Below, in pieces: positions 52,428 to 61,644 of a DNA stretch of 64,000 bases. Source of the stretch: DATHTS01 sp965219305 (GTDB lineage: Bacteria; Acidobacteriota; Blastocatellia; Pyrinomonadales; Pyrinomonadaceae); assembly GCA_965219305.1 (NCBI GenBank), contig OZ244725.1, positions 2,356,001-2,420,000 of the forward strand. Reading direction: 5' to 3'. Both the position numbers and the translations under genes were made by a program. The notes under the pieces are model-generated. The model ran no database searches. It saw only the letters and a list, made by a program, of their open reading frames with translations, and had not been told where the DNA came from. How positions within the stretch are numbered: the first letter of the stretch is position 1; every line of letters begins with the position of its first letter.

Positions 52428-52970
52428 ATGATTCAATTTGAGCAAAACTCGCCGAATTTTATGCAAAAACCTGAAAAAAGCGAATATAACGAATACTACG
52501 AAACATACGTTTCACTTGTAAATGAAACCGATATTATTGCGGCTTTCGAGAAGCAGTCAAATGAGATGCGTGATTTTTTCGGTGCAATTTCCGAAGAAAA
52601 AAGTATGTTCGCTTACGCAGAAGGAAAATGGACGATAAAGGAAGTTGTCGGGCATTTGATTGACGGCGAACGGGTTTTCGGGTATCGCGCTTTGCGAGTT
52701 TCGCGCGGCGACGAAACACCGATTGAAGGTTTCGAGCAAGACGGTTATGTCGAAAACGCGCACTTTAACGATTATAAATTTTCCGAATTGATCGAGGAAT
52801 TTGAACTCGTTAGAAAATCAAATATTTTGTTTTTTAGACATTTGAAAGAATCGGATTGGACGCGAATGGGAACGGCGAGCGGAAGTCCGGTTTCGGTTCG
52901 TGCGCTCACTTTTGTAATGGTCGGTCACGTTTCTCATCACGCGAAAATCTTGAGCGAAAGGTATTTGTAA
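52428..52970 (+). CDS. DinB family protein
   Basis: A 180-residue DinB/YfiT-type four-helix-bundle protein. Metal ligand histidines appear at EVVGHLIDGERVFGYRALRV (near 73) and in FVMVGHVSHHAKILSERYL at the C-terminus, the normal H-H-H arrangement. The family contains thiol transferases and proteins of unknown role. The first 11 residues may be dispensable: a second ATG lies at 52461. It follows a membrane protein gene by 6 bp. Confidence 0.88.
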   Translation: MIQFEQNSPNFMQKPEKSEYNEYYETYVSLVNETDIIAAFEKQSNEMRDFFGAISEEKSMFAYAEGKWTIKEVVGHLIDGERVFGYRALRVSRGDETPIEGFEQDGYVENAHFNDYKFSELIEEFELVRKSNILFFRHLKESDWTRMGTASGSPVSVRALTFVMVGHVSHHAKILSERYL

Positions 52971-53199
52971 TTTAAAAATCGAACATCACTACCACGAAAA
53001 ACACCTGCGTTTTTATCTACTCTGACAGCAATTTCATAGAAAAAAATTAAGTTTTTTTTATGAAATTTTTGCTTTATCGAATTTTTACGAATCTGATTTT
53101 TTTGATTGTTTTTCGGCAAGAAGTTTTCTCTTATATAAATAATTCGATATAAATTCCAGTAAATCTTCAGATAAACAGCAAAAATTTTTATTATTTTTT

Positions 53200-53228
53200 T
53201 TTACTTTTTGTTTAACATAGTTTATAAT
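53200..53228 (+). promoter_or_regulatory. Promoter of the minor pilin operon
   Basis: TTTACT (53200-53205) and a consensus TATAAT (53223-53228) are 17 bp apart. It decides the start of the first pilin gene: the ATG at 53227 overlaps the -10 and cannot be the start, so the ATG at 53311 is used. The remaining AT-rich gap from 52971 shows no gene. Confidence 0.7.
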
Positions 53229-53310
53229 GCAGTCGGTTCCCACTTGTTGTAAGGTAAAGTGTCTAAAATCTCTGAAATCTTTAAAGTCTCTAATAAAAAT
53301 AAAATATGTT

Positions 53311-53772
53311 ATGGAAAAACAATTCGGGGTTTCTTTACTGGAGTTAATTATAGTATTGCTGATAATTTCGATAATTGCTGTCATCGCCATTCCGCAATTT
53401 ACCGCATCGGCACAGTTAAATCAGGTTAATACCGGCGCATCTTTGGTTGCCAGTATGCTTTCCGAAGCAAAAACGACTGCGATAAAGAGAAATCAGGCGG
53501 CGACTTTTATCTTAGATGAGAATAACAGTCTCGTTTGGATCGAAGTTAATTCAAATGTGATCGGCGCAGTCAGACAGTTGCCGAAAAATACTAATATCAA
53601 GATCAGCCCGAATACTTCAGCGGTGCAGGAAAGAATTCGTTTTAATTCATCCGGCGCAATAACTACGCAGCCCGCGACTGTTTCCGTTTATAATTCTCTG
53701 AAAAGAGTAGAAAAAAAAGTGAGCATAAATCTTGCCGGACGAATTTCCGTCGAAGATATGAACAGTTACTAG
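53311..53772 (+). CDS. Type IV minor pilin, FimT/GspH-like
   Basis: A prepilin with the type III leader MEKQFG and cleavage before VSLLELIIVLLIISIIAVIA, where Glu at +5 follows the rule of type IV pilins. The hydrophobic helix is followed by a beta-rich domain (TAIKRNQAATFILDENNSLV, LPKNTNIKISPNTSAVQERI, RFNSSGAITTQPATVSVYN), which matches GspH/FimT. 153 residues. It is the first gene of a minor pilin cluster; the next gene begins 12 bp after its stop. Confidence 0.88.
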   Translation: MEKQFGVSLLELIIVLLIISIIAVIAIPQFTASAQLNQVNTGASLVASMLSEAKTTAIKRNQAATFILDENNSLVWIEVNSNVIGAVRQLPKNTNIKISPNTSAVQERIRFNSSGAITTQPATVSVYNSLKRVEKKVSINLAGRISVEDMNSY

Positions 53773-53784
53773 AAAAGAGAACAA

Positions 53785-54171
53785 ATGCGAGCAGAATTAA
53801 GAAAGGAAAGCGGTATAACATTGATGGAATGTCTGATTGCGATGGTTATAACATTGGTCGGCATTCTCGCGGTTTTCCAACTTATTACCTATTCGTTAAG
53901 CGTTGAACAATATGCGTTTCGTTCGACCGAAGCGACGGCGATCGCTAAAAACAAGATCGAAGAATTAAAACTCGGAAGTTTAACCGACGGAGGAAGTTTA
54001 ACAAGCGATGTTTCGGGATATTCCGACACTTCAAATTCGCTTTACAAGATTCGCTGGACGGTTGGCAACGGTTCGGTCGGGGTCAAAACAAAAAGCATCA
54101 TCGTTGAAGTATCGCCGAAAAATCAAAATATGCAGAATGCCAAAGTCCGGCTCGAAACTCTGGTCAGGTAA
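53785..54171 (+). CDS. Type IV minor pilin, PilV-like
   Basis: A 128-residue prepilin. Leader MRAELRKESG is cut before ITLMECLIAMVITLVGILAV, keeping the Glu at +5. The remainder is short (IAKNKIEELKLGSLTDGGSL, then NSLYKIRWTVGNGSVGVKT). This pattern fits PilV, a subunit placed at the pilus tip with FimT and PilW. It lies 3 bp before the next pilin. Confidence 0.85.
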   Translation: MRAELRKESGITLMECLIAMVITLVGILAVFQLITYSLSVEQYAFRSTEATAIAKNKIEELKLGSLTDGGSLTSDVSGYSDTSNSLYKIRWTVGNGSVGVKTKSIIVEVSPKNQNMQNAKVRLETLVR

Positions 54172-54174
54172 ATT

Positions 54175-54527
54175 ATGTTTGAATCATCACTATTTTCAGA
54201 TCGAAAGAACGAAGCCGGATTTTCACTATTGGAGTTGATAGTCGTCAGTCTCATTCTGACGATAATTCTCGGCATCACGCTCTCGCTCTTTGTAAGCGTG
54301 CAGCTGAGTTATAATTCGCGCTCGAAGGCGGACAACCGAAAATTTACGGGAAGATTTACGTTTTTAATGAAAAAGATTCGACTCTTTATCAAGCTAATCC
54401 GGTGCAATTGCAACACAAAGAATCATTTAGAGCATCGGGCGACCCGCAAGTTAGCTGTGATGATACGAGCAGCACCGGAAGCACGTCGGGAATGTCGCTT
54501 GTTAATTGGAATGAAGTAAGAAATTAA
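54175..54527 (+). pseudogene. PilW-like minor pilin joined to the end of another pilus protein
   Basis: The first 50 codons encode a prepilin leader and helix (EAGFSLLELIVVSLILTIIL, Glu at +5) followed by LFVSVQLSYNSRSKA. Then the frame continues in the open ORF with a nonsensical basic sequence, while frame +2 reads GGQPKIYGKIYVFNEKDSTL, YQANPVQLQHKESFRASGDP and QVSCDDTSSTGSTSGMSLVN, ending WNEVRN at 54527, with normal codon use. A PilW is normally about 250-350 residues, so the middle of one or more genes is missing, joining the head of PilW to the tail of another pilus gene. Likely a deletion. Confidence 0.7.
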
Positions 54528-54549
54528 AACCGTAAAATAATGATGTAAT

Positions 54550-54660
54550 CTATTTCTTTTTATTTCCCCAATAAAATGCGCGGACGACGAGAACGTAAAC
54601 CGCGATCGAAATAAAACACAGGGCAAAAAAGATGATGACGAGCCAGGCGATTAGTGACAT
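54550..54660 (-). CDS. Small single-helix membrane protein
   Basis: A 36-residue frame from ATG (54660) to TAG (54550): MSLIAWLVIIFFALCFISIA, then VYVLVVRAFYWGNKKK, i.e. one long hydrophobic helix with a C-terminal positive tail. No strong SD. Small membrane proteins of this kind are common but this one has no named family. Prediction only. The following 200 bp to 54869 show nothing else. Confidence 0.4.
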   Translation of the reverse strand: MSLIAWLVIIFFALCFISIAVYVLVVRAFYWGNKKK

Positions 54661-54869
54661 TATATGAACTTTATATGAAACTGCACCTTGAATTCAACCG
54701 GCGAACTTTAATTGTTTTTGGGCGGAACCTATTCGAGTATCCGTGTAGTGTGAATCGGTTACACTAACAAACGATTGCCGCGATTTATTAATTTAAAGCG
54801 GTCAATTTGCGGTTTCGAGTTGAGCGGTTTGCCGCTTTTGCGAATCTAATTGATTTCTATGCGTCTGAA

Positions 54870-55166
54870 ACATCGTTTGATTTGAAATTTGTTTGAGAAT
54901 TAACGCGCAAACTCCGAAAAATGCCGCCAGATATGCGATAGAAACTATTAATACTACTTACGGCAGAAAGTTCGTGACCGATCATAATCGCAATCATTCC
55001 GATGAAAGAGCCGAAGCCGAAAAAGCCGATAAAACCAAGAGCGACCGAAAGCGATGCAGCAACCGTTTGTTGAGCGTTTTTTTTCGAATTTCGATAGTTT
55101 TACTTCGCAACTGTTGCAGTAATTCAAGTTCTCATTTATCTTGTTTCCACAATTTTGGCAATACGT
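54870..55166 (-). pseudogene. Zinc-ribbon membrane protein, start codon and frame lost
   Basis: The minus strand reads YCQNCGNKINENLNYCNSCE, a double CxxC zinc ribbon, at 55163-55100, then in another frame AQQTVAASLSVALGFIGFFG and FGSFIGMIAIMIGHELSA, a hydrophobic helix. Before YCQNCG the expected ATG is ACG at 55164-55166, and a frameshift lies near 55080. It looks like a small zinc-ribbon plus membrane protein that has lost its start and frame. Confidence 0.55.
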
Positions 55167-55180
55167 AAATTAGTCTTGGT

Positions 55181-55789
55181 TTACTTTTGCGGTTGGATTT
55201 TATCTTCCAACCAATTCGTTAAATCATCTACCGATTCGATGTGAACGGGCTTTCCCTGATATGCTTTTAACGACCAGATAATAAGGAGAATGGTTGAAAC
55301 AAGATAAAAAATCCAATTGCCGATTCTCGCAAATTCGGTGAAATTATGAACGAACCCGAAAATCATCGTGATGATCATAATTCCGAGTTGTGCCGCTAAA
55401 CCTTGTGCGGCGTGAAAACGCACTTTCGTTTCGCTTTTCGGGATAATAAAAAGCTCGACAAAACCGGCAACCAAACCGATGTGGAAAGGTAAATAAGGCA
55501 GTGCCGTCAAAACATTTTCCGGCAAGCCGACTTTTGCAACTTTACGGGTTATATCTTCTTTTTGAAGTTCCGAAACCCGGTATTTCTCAACCGGCTGCGT
55601 TGTATTGTAAGCGTTCGCGTGAGACGCAAAATTTCCCTGTTCATAACGGCGTGTCGGATTTTCCCGCTCGTCAACTTCAGCGAATTTGCGTGTTTCGCCA
55701 TTTGATTTCGGCAGAATCACGGTTTCCTGTTCGCGAACTTTTTCGGGAAAATCAGGATCAAGCGGATTTGTATCGTATTTTTTCGCCAT
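55181..55789 (-). CDS. DUF4870-like membrane protein
   Basis: A 202-residue protein. The first 95 residues are hydrophilic and rich in charged residues (DTNPLDPDFPEKVREQETVI), followed by a membrane part from about 100: LTALPYLPFHIGLVAGFVEL, TKVRFHAAQGLAAQLGIMII and IFYLVSTILLIIWSLKAYQG, the three-helix layout of DUF4870/Tic20-like proteins, where KVRFHAAQ is typical. Function unknown. It is upstream of no clear partner; ispA begins further up the same strand. Confidence 0.78.
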   Translation of the reverse strand: MAKKYDTNPLDPDFPEKVREQETVILPKSNGETRKFAEVDERENPTRRYEQGNFASHANAYNTTQPVEKYRVSELQKEDITRKVAKVGLPENVLTALPYLPFHIGLVAGFVELFIIPKSETKVRFHAAQGLAAQLGIMIITMIFGFVHNFTEFARIGNWIFYLVSTILLIIWSLKAYQGKPVHIESVDDLTNWLEDKIQPQK

Positions 55790-55864
55790 TTTGCAATCTT
55801 TACGTTTTTCGTAGGAAATTTGTTCGTAAAAATTCTATCAACAATTTGCTAAATCGTGAAATAT

Positions 55865-56773
55865 TTACTTTTTACGATGCAGAATAAATTCGGCAAGTTC
55901 AACTAAAATTCCCGTGTCTTCTTCGATTTTGTTTAATTCAGCAACTGCTTTATTACAAATTTTTTGGGCAAGATTAATCGTTTCCTCGATTCCGTAAAAT
56001 GCCGGATAAGTCGCCTTTTCCGCTTGTAAATCTTTTCCGGCGGTTTTTCCCAAAGTTTCCGTCGTTTGCGTGATGTCTAAAATATCGTCGGTAACTTGAA
56101 ACAATAAACCCAATTTTTCAGCGTAATTTGTAATCGCGTTTGTGTGCGTTTCATTTGCTCCGCCGATAATTGCTCCGGCTTGCGCGGAAAAACGAATCAT
56201 CGCGCCGGTCTTACTGCGGTGAATTTCTTCGAGTTTTTCGACACTCGTGATCGCTCCTTCGGCTTGCAAATCCATTTGTTGTCCGGCAACCATTCCATCA
56301 GGCGTTCCGGCAGCGCGTGCAAGTTCGGAAATGAGTTTAAGACGTATTTTTGTTTCCAGATTTTCATCGTCGGCGATTATCTGAAACGCCATATTTTGCA
56401 GAGCGTCGCCCGCCAAAATTGCCGTCGCTTCGTCGAATTTCTTGTGACAAGTGGAACGCCCGCGCCGCAGATCGTCGTCGTCCATCGCGGGCAGATCGTC
56501 GTGAATCAGCGAATATGTGTGAATCATCTCGACCGATGCGGCGGCGCATAAAAGTTTATTTTCCGAAACGCCGAAAACTTGTCCGGCGGCTAAGACGAGC
56601 GCAGGACGAAAGCGTTTGCCGCCCGCGAAAACGCTCCAGCGAATTGCTCTGTGTAGTCGGCGCGGTGAAACATCTTCGCCCGGAATTAGTTCGTCGAGTT
56701 TTCGGTCAACCGATGTTTTCGCGTTTTGAAAAAAATCTTTTAAATTACTCATTTGAAAAAAATCGTTCAACAT
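55865..56773 (-). CDS. ispA: Polyprenyl diphosphate synthase (farnesyl type)
   Basis: Trans-prenyl chain elongation enzyme making farnesyl or geranylgeranyl diphosphate for quinones and lipid carriers. It has LIHDDLPAMDDDDLRRG (first Asp-rich motif) at about 90 and FQVTDDILDITQTTETLGKT (second), GKRFRPALVLAA and RSKTGAMIRFSAQAGAIIGG. Residues before the first DDxxD lack bulky blockers, compatible with C15-C20 products. 302 residues. An inner ATG at 56752 is an alternative start. Confidence 0.92.
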   Translation of the reverse strand: MLNDFFQMSNLKDFFQNAKTSVDRKLDELIPGEDVSPRRLHRAIRWSVFAGGKRFRPALVLAAGQVFGVSENKLLCAAASVEMIHTYSLIHDDLPAMDDDDLRRGRSTCHKKFDEATAILAGDALQNMAFQIIADDENLETKIRLKLISELARAAGTPDGMVAGQQMDLQAEGAITSVEKLEEIHRSKTGAMIRFSAQAGAIIGGANETHTNAITNYAEKLGLLFQVTDDILDITQTTETLGKTAGKDLQAEKATYPAFYGIEETINLAQKICNKAVAELNKIEEDTGILVELAEFILHRKK

Positions 56774-56843
56774 TTCAGTTTTGCGAATTTGTTTTTTCTT
56801 ACAATCTCAAATAGTATTTTCAAAACGACTCGTAAGCAAATTT

Positions 56844-57395
56844 ATGAACAGCGAATTTTCCAACACAAATCTCGAAATACTTTTATCAGCCGAAGAAATC
56901 AGCGAGAAAGTCAAAGAACTCGGCGCACGAATTACAAAAGATTACGAGGGCAAAAAACCGATCTTCGTCGGCATTTTAAAAGGCGCGTGTCTTTTTCTGT
57001 CCGATCTGGTGCGCGAAGTTGATCTTCAATTATCGCTCGAATTTATGTCGGTTTCCAGCTACGGCAAAGCGCAGAAATCTTCCGGCGAAGTTCGGATTAT
57101 CAAAGATTTGGAAAGCGCGGTCGAAGGCGAAGATCTGATCGTCGTCGAAGACATAGTTGACACGGGTTTGACGCTTTCGTATCTTCTGCAAAATTTGCAA
57201 TCGCGCGGCGCAAAATCCGTAAAACTTTGTTCGCTTTTAGATAAACCCGAACCGCGTATCGTTAAAGAACTTGAAATTGATTATTCCGGTTTTCAAGTTC
57301 CGAATAAGTTTGTCGTCGGCTACGGTTTGGACGCGGCGGAAAGATACAGAAATCTGCCGTTTATCGCAGTCGTTAAAAATCCTGACGAGCTTTAA
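56844..57395 (+). CDS. hpt: Hypoxanthine phosphoribosyltransferase
   Basis: Salvages hypoxanthine and guanine to IMP and GMP using PRPP. The 183-residue product has KPIFVGILKGACLFLSDLV, the PRPP motif DLIVVEDIVDTGLTLSYLLQ, SYGKAQKSSGEV (flexible loop) and PNKFVVGYGLDAAERYRNLP, as in type I Hpt. I choose the ATG at 56844 because the longer frame overlaps the ispA promoter region and lacks SD. It faces kgd across a long foldback repeat. Confidence 0.93.
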   Translation: MNSEFSNTNLEILLSAEEISEKVKELGARITKDYEGKKPIFVGILKGACLFLSDLVREVDLQLSLEFMSVSSYGKAQKSSGEVRIIKDLESAVEGEDLIVVEDIVDTGLTLSYLLQNLQSRGAKSVKLCSLLDKPEPRIVKELEIDYSGFQVPNKFVVGYGLDAAERYRNLPFIAVVKNPDEL

Positions 57396-57396
57396 C

Positions 57397-57510
57397 AACC
57401 GGGAGCGCAAGCATCCTGCCTGCAAAAACACATCAATAAAAAAGTCCGATTAAACTCAGGATTGAGTTTAATCTTTTATACGCGCAGGCAGGATGTCTGC
57501 GCTCCCGGTT
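57397..57510. repeat. Nested foldback between hpt and kgd
   Basis: Outer arms 57397-57423 and 57484-57510 (core AACCGGGAGCGCA) match at 25 of 27 positions and the right arm overlaps the kgd stop codon. Inside, GATTAAACTCA and TGAGTTTAATC form a second stem (57449-57474), preceded by AAAAAGTCC as in the hairpin at 24367. Likely bidirectional terminator and mobile-type repeat. Confidence 0.8.
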
Positions 57511-60500
57511 ACGCTCCGGCGGGCGCGATATTTTCGGAAACTTCCGGTTCGCTTGCATCCGAAATTTCTTCCGAATCTTTTATCAAAGAATCTTCGACGA
57601 TTTGTTTTTGTTCCAGTTCGTGAATTGCATAAGAACCCGTCGCCGGACTCGCCGAAGCCGCTCTGCCGACGTATTTGAGCGTCATTTTTTCGGGTTTGAT
57701 CGCCAAAATTCTGTCTTCGACGAAATACCAGCCGCCCATATTTTTCGGTTCTTCCTGCGCCCAGACGATTTCCGTCGCGTTTTCATATTTGGCGAAAATT
57801 TCCTGTAATTTTTCCGCCGGGAACGGATAGAATTGTTCTACTCTGACGAGCGCGACTTTGTTATCGTGCGAATCGTCGCGTCCCGCGTCCAAATCATAGA
57901 AAACTTTGCCGGAACTTAAAACGATTCGTTTTACTTTCGCTTTGTCGGAAATCGAAGCGTCATCAATTACAGGTTGAAAACCGCCGTTCGTCAAATCTTC
58001 GACGGTCGAAGATGCCGCCGGAAGTCTTAATAAACTTTTCGGTGTCATCACGATCAGCGGACGAATTGTTTCTTGTCGAACTTGCCGCCGCAAAAGATGA
58101 AAATACTGCGCCGGAGTCGTCGGATAACAAACTTGCAGATTATTTTCCGCGCACAATTGCAAATATCTTTCGAGCCGCGCCGAACTGTGTTCCGGTCCCT
58201 GACCTTCATAACCGTGCGGCAAAAGCATCACGAGCCGGCATTTGTTTTTCCATTTATCTTCCGAAGCCGAAATATATTGGTCAACGATCACCTGCGCCCC
58301 GTTCGAAAAATCGCCGAACTGCGCTTCCCACATCACGAGTGCGTCTGTGGCGACGTAAGAATAACCGTATTCAAAACCGAGAACGGCATTTTCCGAAAGC
58401 GAACTGTCGAAAACGTCGAAACCGGCGGCGGTCGGATTTTCTTCCGAGTGAAGCTCCGCGAGCGGCGACCAGACCGCGCCGTTGATCGTGTCATACATCA
58501 GCGCGTGGCGTTGCGAAAACGTTCCGCGTCCTGAATCCTGACCGCTTAGACGCACGTCATAACCTTCTAAAACAAGAGTTCCGAACGCGATCGCTTCGGC
58601 AAATCCCCAATCCATCGGCGTTTCGCCATTTCCCATTTTCGCGCGTCGTGCGAGCTGTCCGATCATTTTCGGATTGATGTGGAATTTTTCGGGAACGATC
58701 GTGATTTTGTCCGAAACTTTTTTCAGTTCGTCTTTTGAAATCGCCGTTTCCAAAACATTCGAGCCGTCTTCTTCTTCGGTCGGCGGCGATAATTGCGCTT
58801 TTTTCGGATGTTCGGAAGCGACTTTTTTCGCGCTTTCCAAAATCGTTTCGTATTTTGAAATGACTTTATCGGTCATTTCTTTGAGTTCGTCTTCGGTGAT
58901 GATTTCCTGCCGAATCAAACTTTCCGCGTAGAGATGACGCACGCCCGGATGCGCTTTGACGCGGGCATACATCAGCGGCTGCGTGTAGCTCGGTTCGTCG
59001 CCTTCGTTGTGTCCGAGACGGCGGAAACCGACGACATCGAGCGCGACATCTTTGTTGTATGTCTGGCGATAATCGAGCGCGATTTTCACAGTTCGATATG
59101 CCGCTTCGGGATCGTCGCCGTTAATGTGAAAAATCGGTGTCTGCGTGATCTGCGCCGCGTCCGTCGAATAGATCGAACTGCGCGATGCTTCGGGCGTGGT
59201 CGTAAAACCGATCTGATTATTGACGACGATATGAATCGTGCCGCCCGTTCGATAACCGCGCAAATTCGCCAGTTGCAGAGTTTCCATCACGATTCCCTGT
59301 CCAGCAAAAGCCGCGTCGCCGTGCAGTAAAACCGGCAAAACGCGGTCAATAACTTTTTCGCGGTCTTTATTTTTCCCGTGGAGAATTTCGTCCTGTTTCG
59401 CCCGCGCCATTCCTTCGACGACGGGATCAACGAATTCGAGATGCGACGGATTTGCCGACAGCGTAATTTTCATCTTTCCGCTTTTCGTCGTCTTTTCGCC
59501 GACCGCGCCTTGGTGATATTTCACGTCGCCTTCGTCCGCCGGAAACGACGGGTGCGAAGTGCCTTCAAAAACCGTGAAAATGCGTTCCGCCAGATTTCCA
59601 GATTCGGCGTCGCCGATGATGTTCGCCAGCACGTTCAGGCGTCCGCGGTGCGCCATTCCCATAAAAATTTCTTCGACGCCTTTTGCCGAAGCCATCTCGA
59701 CGAGCTGGTCTAAAAGCGGAATGATCGTCTCGGTTCCTTCGAGCGAAAAGCGTTTTTGTCCGAGATATTTCCTGTGCAGGAATTGTTCGAACTGTTCGGC
59801 TTCGATCAATTTTTGCAGAAGCTCTTTGCGCGTTTCGTTTTCGAGCGGCTGCGTGTCGACAAATTGTTCTCTGATCTGTTTGCGAATCCAGAGTTTTTCT
59901 TCTTTATTTTGAATATGCCGATATTCGATGCCGACTTTGCCGCCGTAAGCGCGGTGCATAATATCAAGAATTTCGCGTAGACTCGAAGTTTCCTTGTCGT
60001 GCAGACCGCCCGTGATAAATTCGCGGTCTAAATCCCAGATCGTCAGACCGAAATTTTCGAGATCGAGTTCCGCCGCGTGATGTTTCGTCATATTCAGCGG
60101 ATCAATATCGGCGAGCAGATGCCCGCGAATTCTGTATGCGTTGATAAGTTCCAAAACACGCGCTTGTTTGATCGTCTGCTCGCGCATCTGATCGCCGCCG
60201 AAAATTGAAGGATTGTGATCTTTCGCCCAACGAAGCGGCGCGTAATTTATATCGAGGTCGCCGAAAATCTCATCGTAAAAACCATGTTCGCCGTTCAGAT
60301 ATTCGTGAATCTTTCCTAAAAACAGACCGCTTTCCGCACCTTGGATCACGCGGTGATCGTAAGTCGAAGTCAAAGTAATAATGCGGCTGACACCTATCTG
60401 CGAAAGTGCGGCGGCGGTCATTCCCTGAAATTCCGCCGGATATTCAATCGCACCCGTCGCAATAATCGCGCTCTGTCCCGCCATCAAACGCGGGTTTGAC

Positions 60501-61294
60501 GCGACCGTGCCGAGCGTTCCCGGATTCGTCAAAGAAATCGTCGTGTCTTTATAATCATCGAGCGTTAATTTCCCGTCTCGCGCACGTTTTACCGTGTCGT
60601 TATAAGCGTCGAAAAATTCCGCGAAATTCATATTGCCGCAGTCTTTAATGTTCGGCACAAGAAGCGAACGCGAACCGTTTTTTTCGACGTCAATCGCCAG
60701 CGCGAGATTTATTCCCGAACGCACGAGGCGCGACGGTTTGCCGTCAACCACGCCGAAACCGTTGTTCATCGCCGGAAGTTCCTTGACCGCCTGAACGATC
60801 GCCCAACCGATAATATGCGTAAACGAAACCTTTCCGCGCCCGCTTTCTTTTAAATGACTGTTGATGATAATGCGGTTTTCAACCAGAACCTTGACCGGAA
60901 CACGCCTGACGCTCGTCGCCGTCGGAACGGAAAGACTTTCTTCCATATTCTCGACGATAACTTTTGAAACGCCCGTCAAAGTCTGTGCTTCCGTGCCTTC
61001 GCTGACGTTTGTTTCCTTTTTCGCTTCGGGCGCAGATTTCGTCGTCGTCGTTTCTTTTTTTACCGCCGCCGCGCCGTTCGATTTCTCAGCCGTCGAACTT
61101 TTCTGTCCTGAATTCGTCGTCGTCGCGCCATTTCCGTCGCCGCCGTTCGTCAAATCGTCAAAATAATTCCGCCAGGATTCGTCAACCAAATTTTTATCCG
61201 ATTGATAACGGTCGTATAAACCCTCGACGTAACTGGCGTTCGCGCCGAAATTCTCATTGATATATTCTGCTATGTTCGTTATTTTTTCGCTCAC
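57509..61294 (-). CDS. kgd: Fused multifunctional 2-oxoglutarate dehydrogenase (E2-E1, Kgd type)
   Basis: A 1261-residue enzyme that joins in one chain an E1 N-terminal helix (MSEKITNIAEYINENFGANA), a linker rich in Ser, Thr and Ala, a succinyltransferase E2 catalytic domain (about 110-340; VGRIINLALAIDVEKNGSRS region, DHRVIQGAESGLFLG with the catalytic His) and thiamine-dependent E1 (about 370-1220; GMAHRGRLNVLANI, HGDAAFAGQG, RYHEGD-like GHNEGDEPSYTQP). It is like the mycobacterial Kgd/SucA. No lipoyl domain is present, so lipoyl E2 and E3 must come from elsewhere. Runs into the foldback at its stop. Confidence 0.9.
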   Translation of the reverse strand: MSEKITNIAEYINENFGANASYVEGLYDRYQSDKNLVDESWRNYFDDLTNGGDGNGATTTNSGQKSSTAEKSNGAAAVKKETTTTKSAPEAKKETNVSEGTEAQTLTGVSKVIVENMEESLSVPTATSVRRVPVKVLVENRIIINSHLKESGRGKVSFTHIIGWAIVQAVKELPAMNNGFGVVDGKPSRLVRSGINLALAIDVEKNGSRSLLVPNIKDCGNMNFAEFFDAYNDTVKRARDGKLTLDDYKDTTISLTNPGTLGTVASNPRLMAGQSAIIATGAIEYPAEFQGMTAAALSQIGVSRIITLTSTYDHRVIQGAESGLFLGKIHEYLNGEHGFYDEIFGDLDINYAPLRWAKDHNPSIFGGDQMREQTIKQARVLELINAYRIRGHLLADIDPLNMTKHHAAELDLENFGLTIWDLDREFITGGLHDKETSSLREILDIMHRAYGGKVGIEYRHIQNKEEKLWIRKQIREQFVDTQPLENETRKELLQKLIEAEQFEQFLHRKYLGQKRFSLEGTETIIPLLDQLVEMASAKGVEEIFMGMAHRGRLNVLANIIGDAESGNLAERIFTVFEGTSHPSFPADEGDVKYHQGAVGEKTTKSGKMKITLSANPSHLEFVDPVVEGMARAKQDEILHGKNKDREKVIDRVLPVLLHGDAAFAGQGIVMETLQLANLRGYRTGGTIHIVVNNQIGFTTTPEASRSSIYSTDAAQITQTPIFHINGDDPEAAYRTVKIALDYRQTYNKDVALDVVGFRRLGHNEGDEPSYTQPLMYARVKAHPGVRHLYAESLIRQEIITEDELKEMTDKVISKYETILESAKKVASEHPKKAQLSPPTEEEDGSNVLETAISKDELKKVSDKITIVPEKFHINPKMIGQLARRAKMGNGETPMDWGFAEAIAFGTLVLEGYDVRLSGQDSGRGTFSQRHALMYDTINGAVWSPLAELHSEENPTAAGFDVFDSSLSENAVLGFEYGYSYVATDALVMWEAQFGDFSNGAQVIVDQYISASEDKWKNKCRLVMLLPHGYEGQGPEHSSARLERYLQLCAENNLQVCYPTTPAQYFHLLRRQVRQETIRPLIVMTPKSLLRLPAASSTVEDLTNGGFQPVIDDASISDKAKVKRIVLSSGKVFYDLDAGRDDSHDNKVALVRVEQFYPFPAEKLQEIFAKYENATEIVWAQEEPKNMGGWYFVEDRILAIKPEKMTLKYVGRAASASPATGSYAIHELEQKQIVEDSLIKDSEEISDASEPEVSENIAPAGA

Positions 61295-61437
61295 TATTTT
61301 TTGATAACCTCTATTTTATTAAACACGAGTGTAAATATGATTTTAACGCATAATTGAAAAATCTTACAGTTATTGATTTAAAGTTTCAGAATAAAAACCG
61401 GCGCAACGTGCAGCAACTTTTTAAATTCGATAATAGA

Positions 61438-61474
61438 ACAGACGATTTCATAAAAGGTGAAACCGTCTGTTTTT
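61438..61474 (+). terminator. Intrinsic terminator in the kgd upstream gap
   Basis: ACAGACG and CGTCTGT with inner TTTCA/TGAAA pairing form a stem followed by TTTTTG on the plus strand. Upstream to 61295 there is no plus-strand gene, so a short transcript may end here. No TTGACA/TATAAT pair of good quality was found. Confidence 0.6.
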
Positions 61475-61644
61475 GCTTTAGCGAAATTGCTCTAATAATC
61501 TTTTTCAGTCATCGCTGAGGGGACGCGATAATGAACTACGCTATTTTTGAAAAGTGTTCTAATTTATGTTGTTGAGATTTTTAAACCATTAAATAACAAG
61601 AAACTACACGAAATAATAATCTCTGTTCGGAGTTGATTTACAAG

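Noticed and set aside
53227..53310. N-terminal extension of the first pilin from ATG 53227
   Set aside because: The ATG overlaps the -10 box; the prepilin leader begins properly at 53311.
61531..61575. 14-residue frame after GAGGGGA in the kgd upstream gap
   Set aside because: SD-like but very short, no neighbours, no conserved feature.
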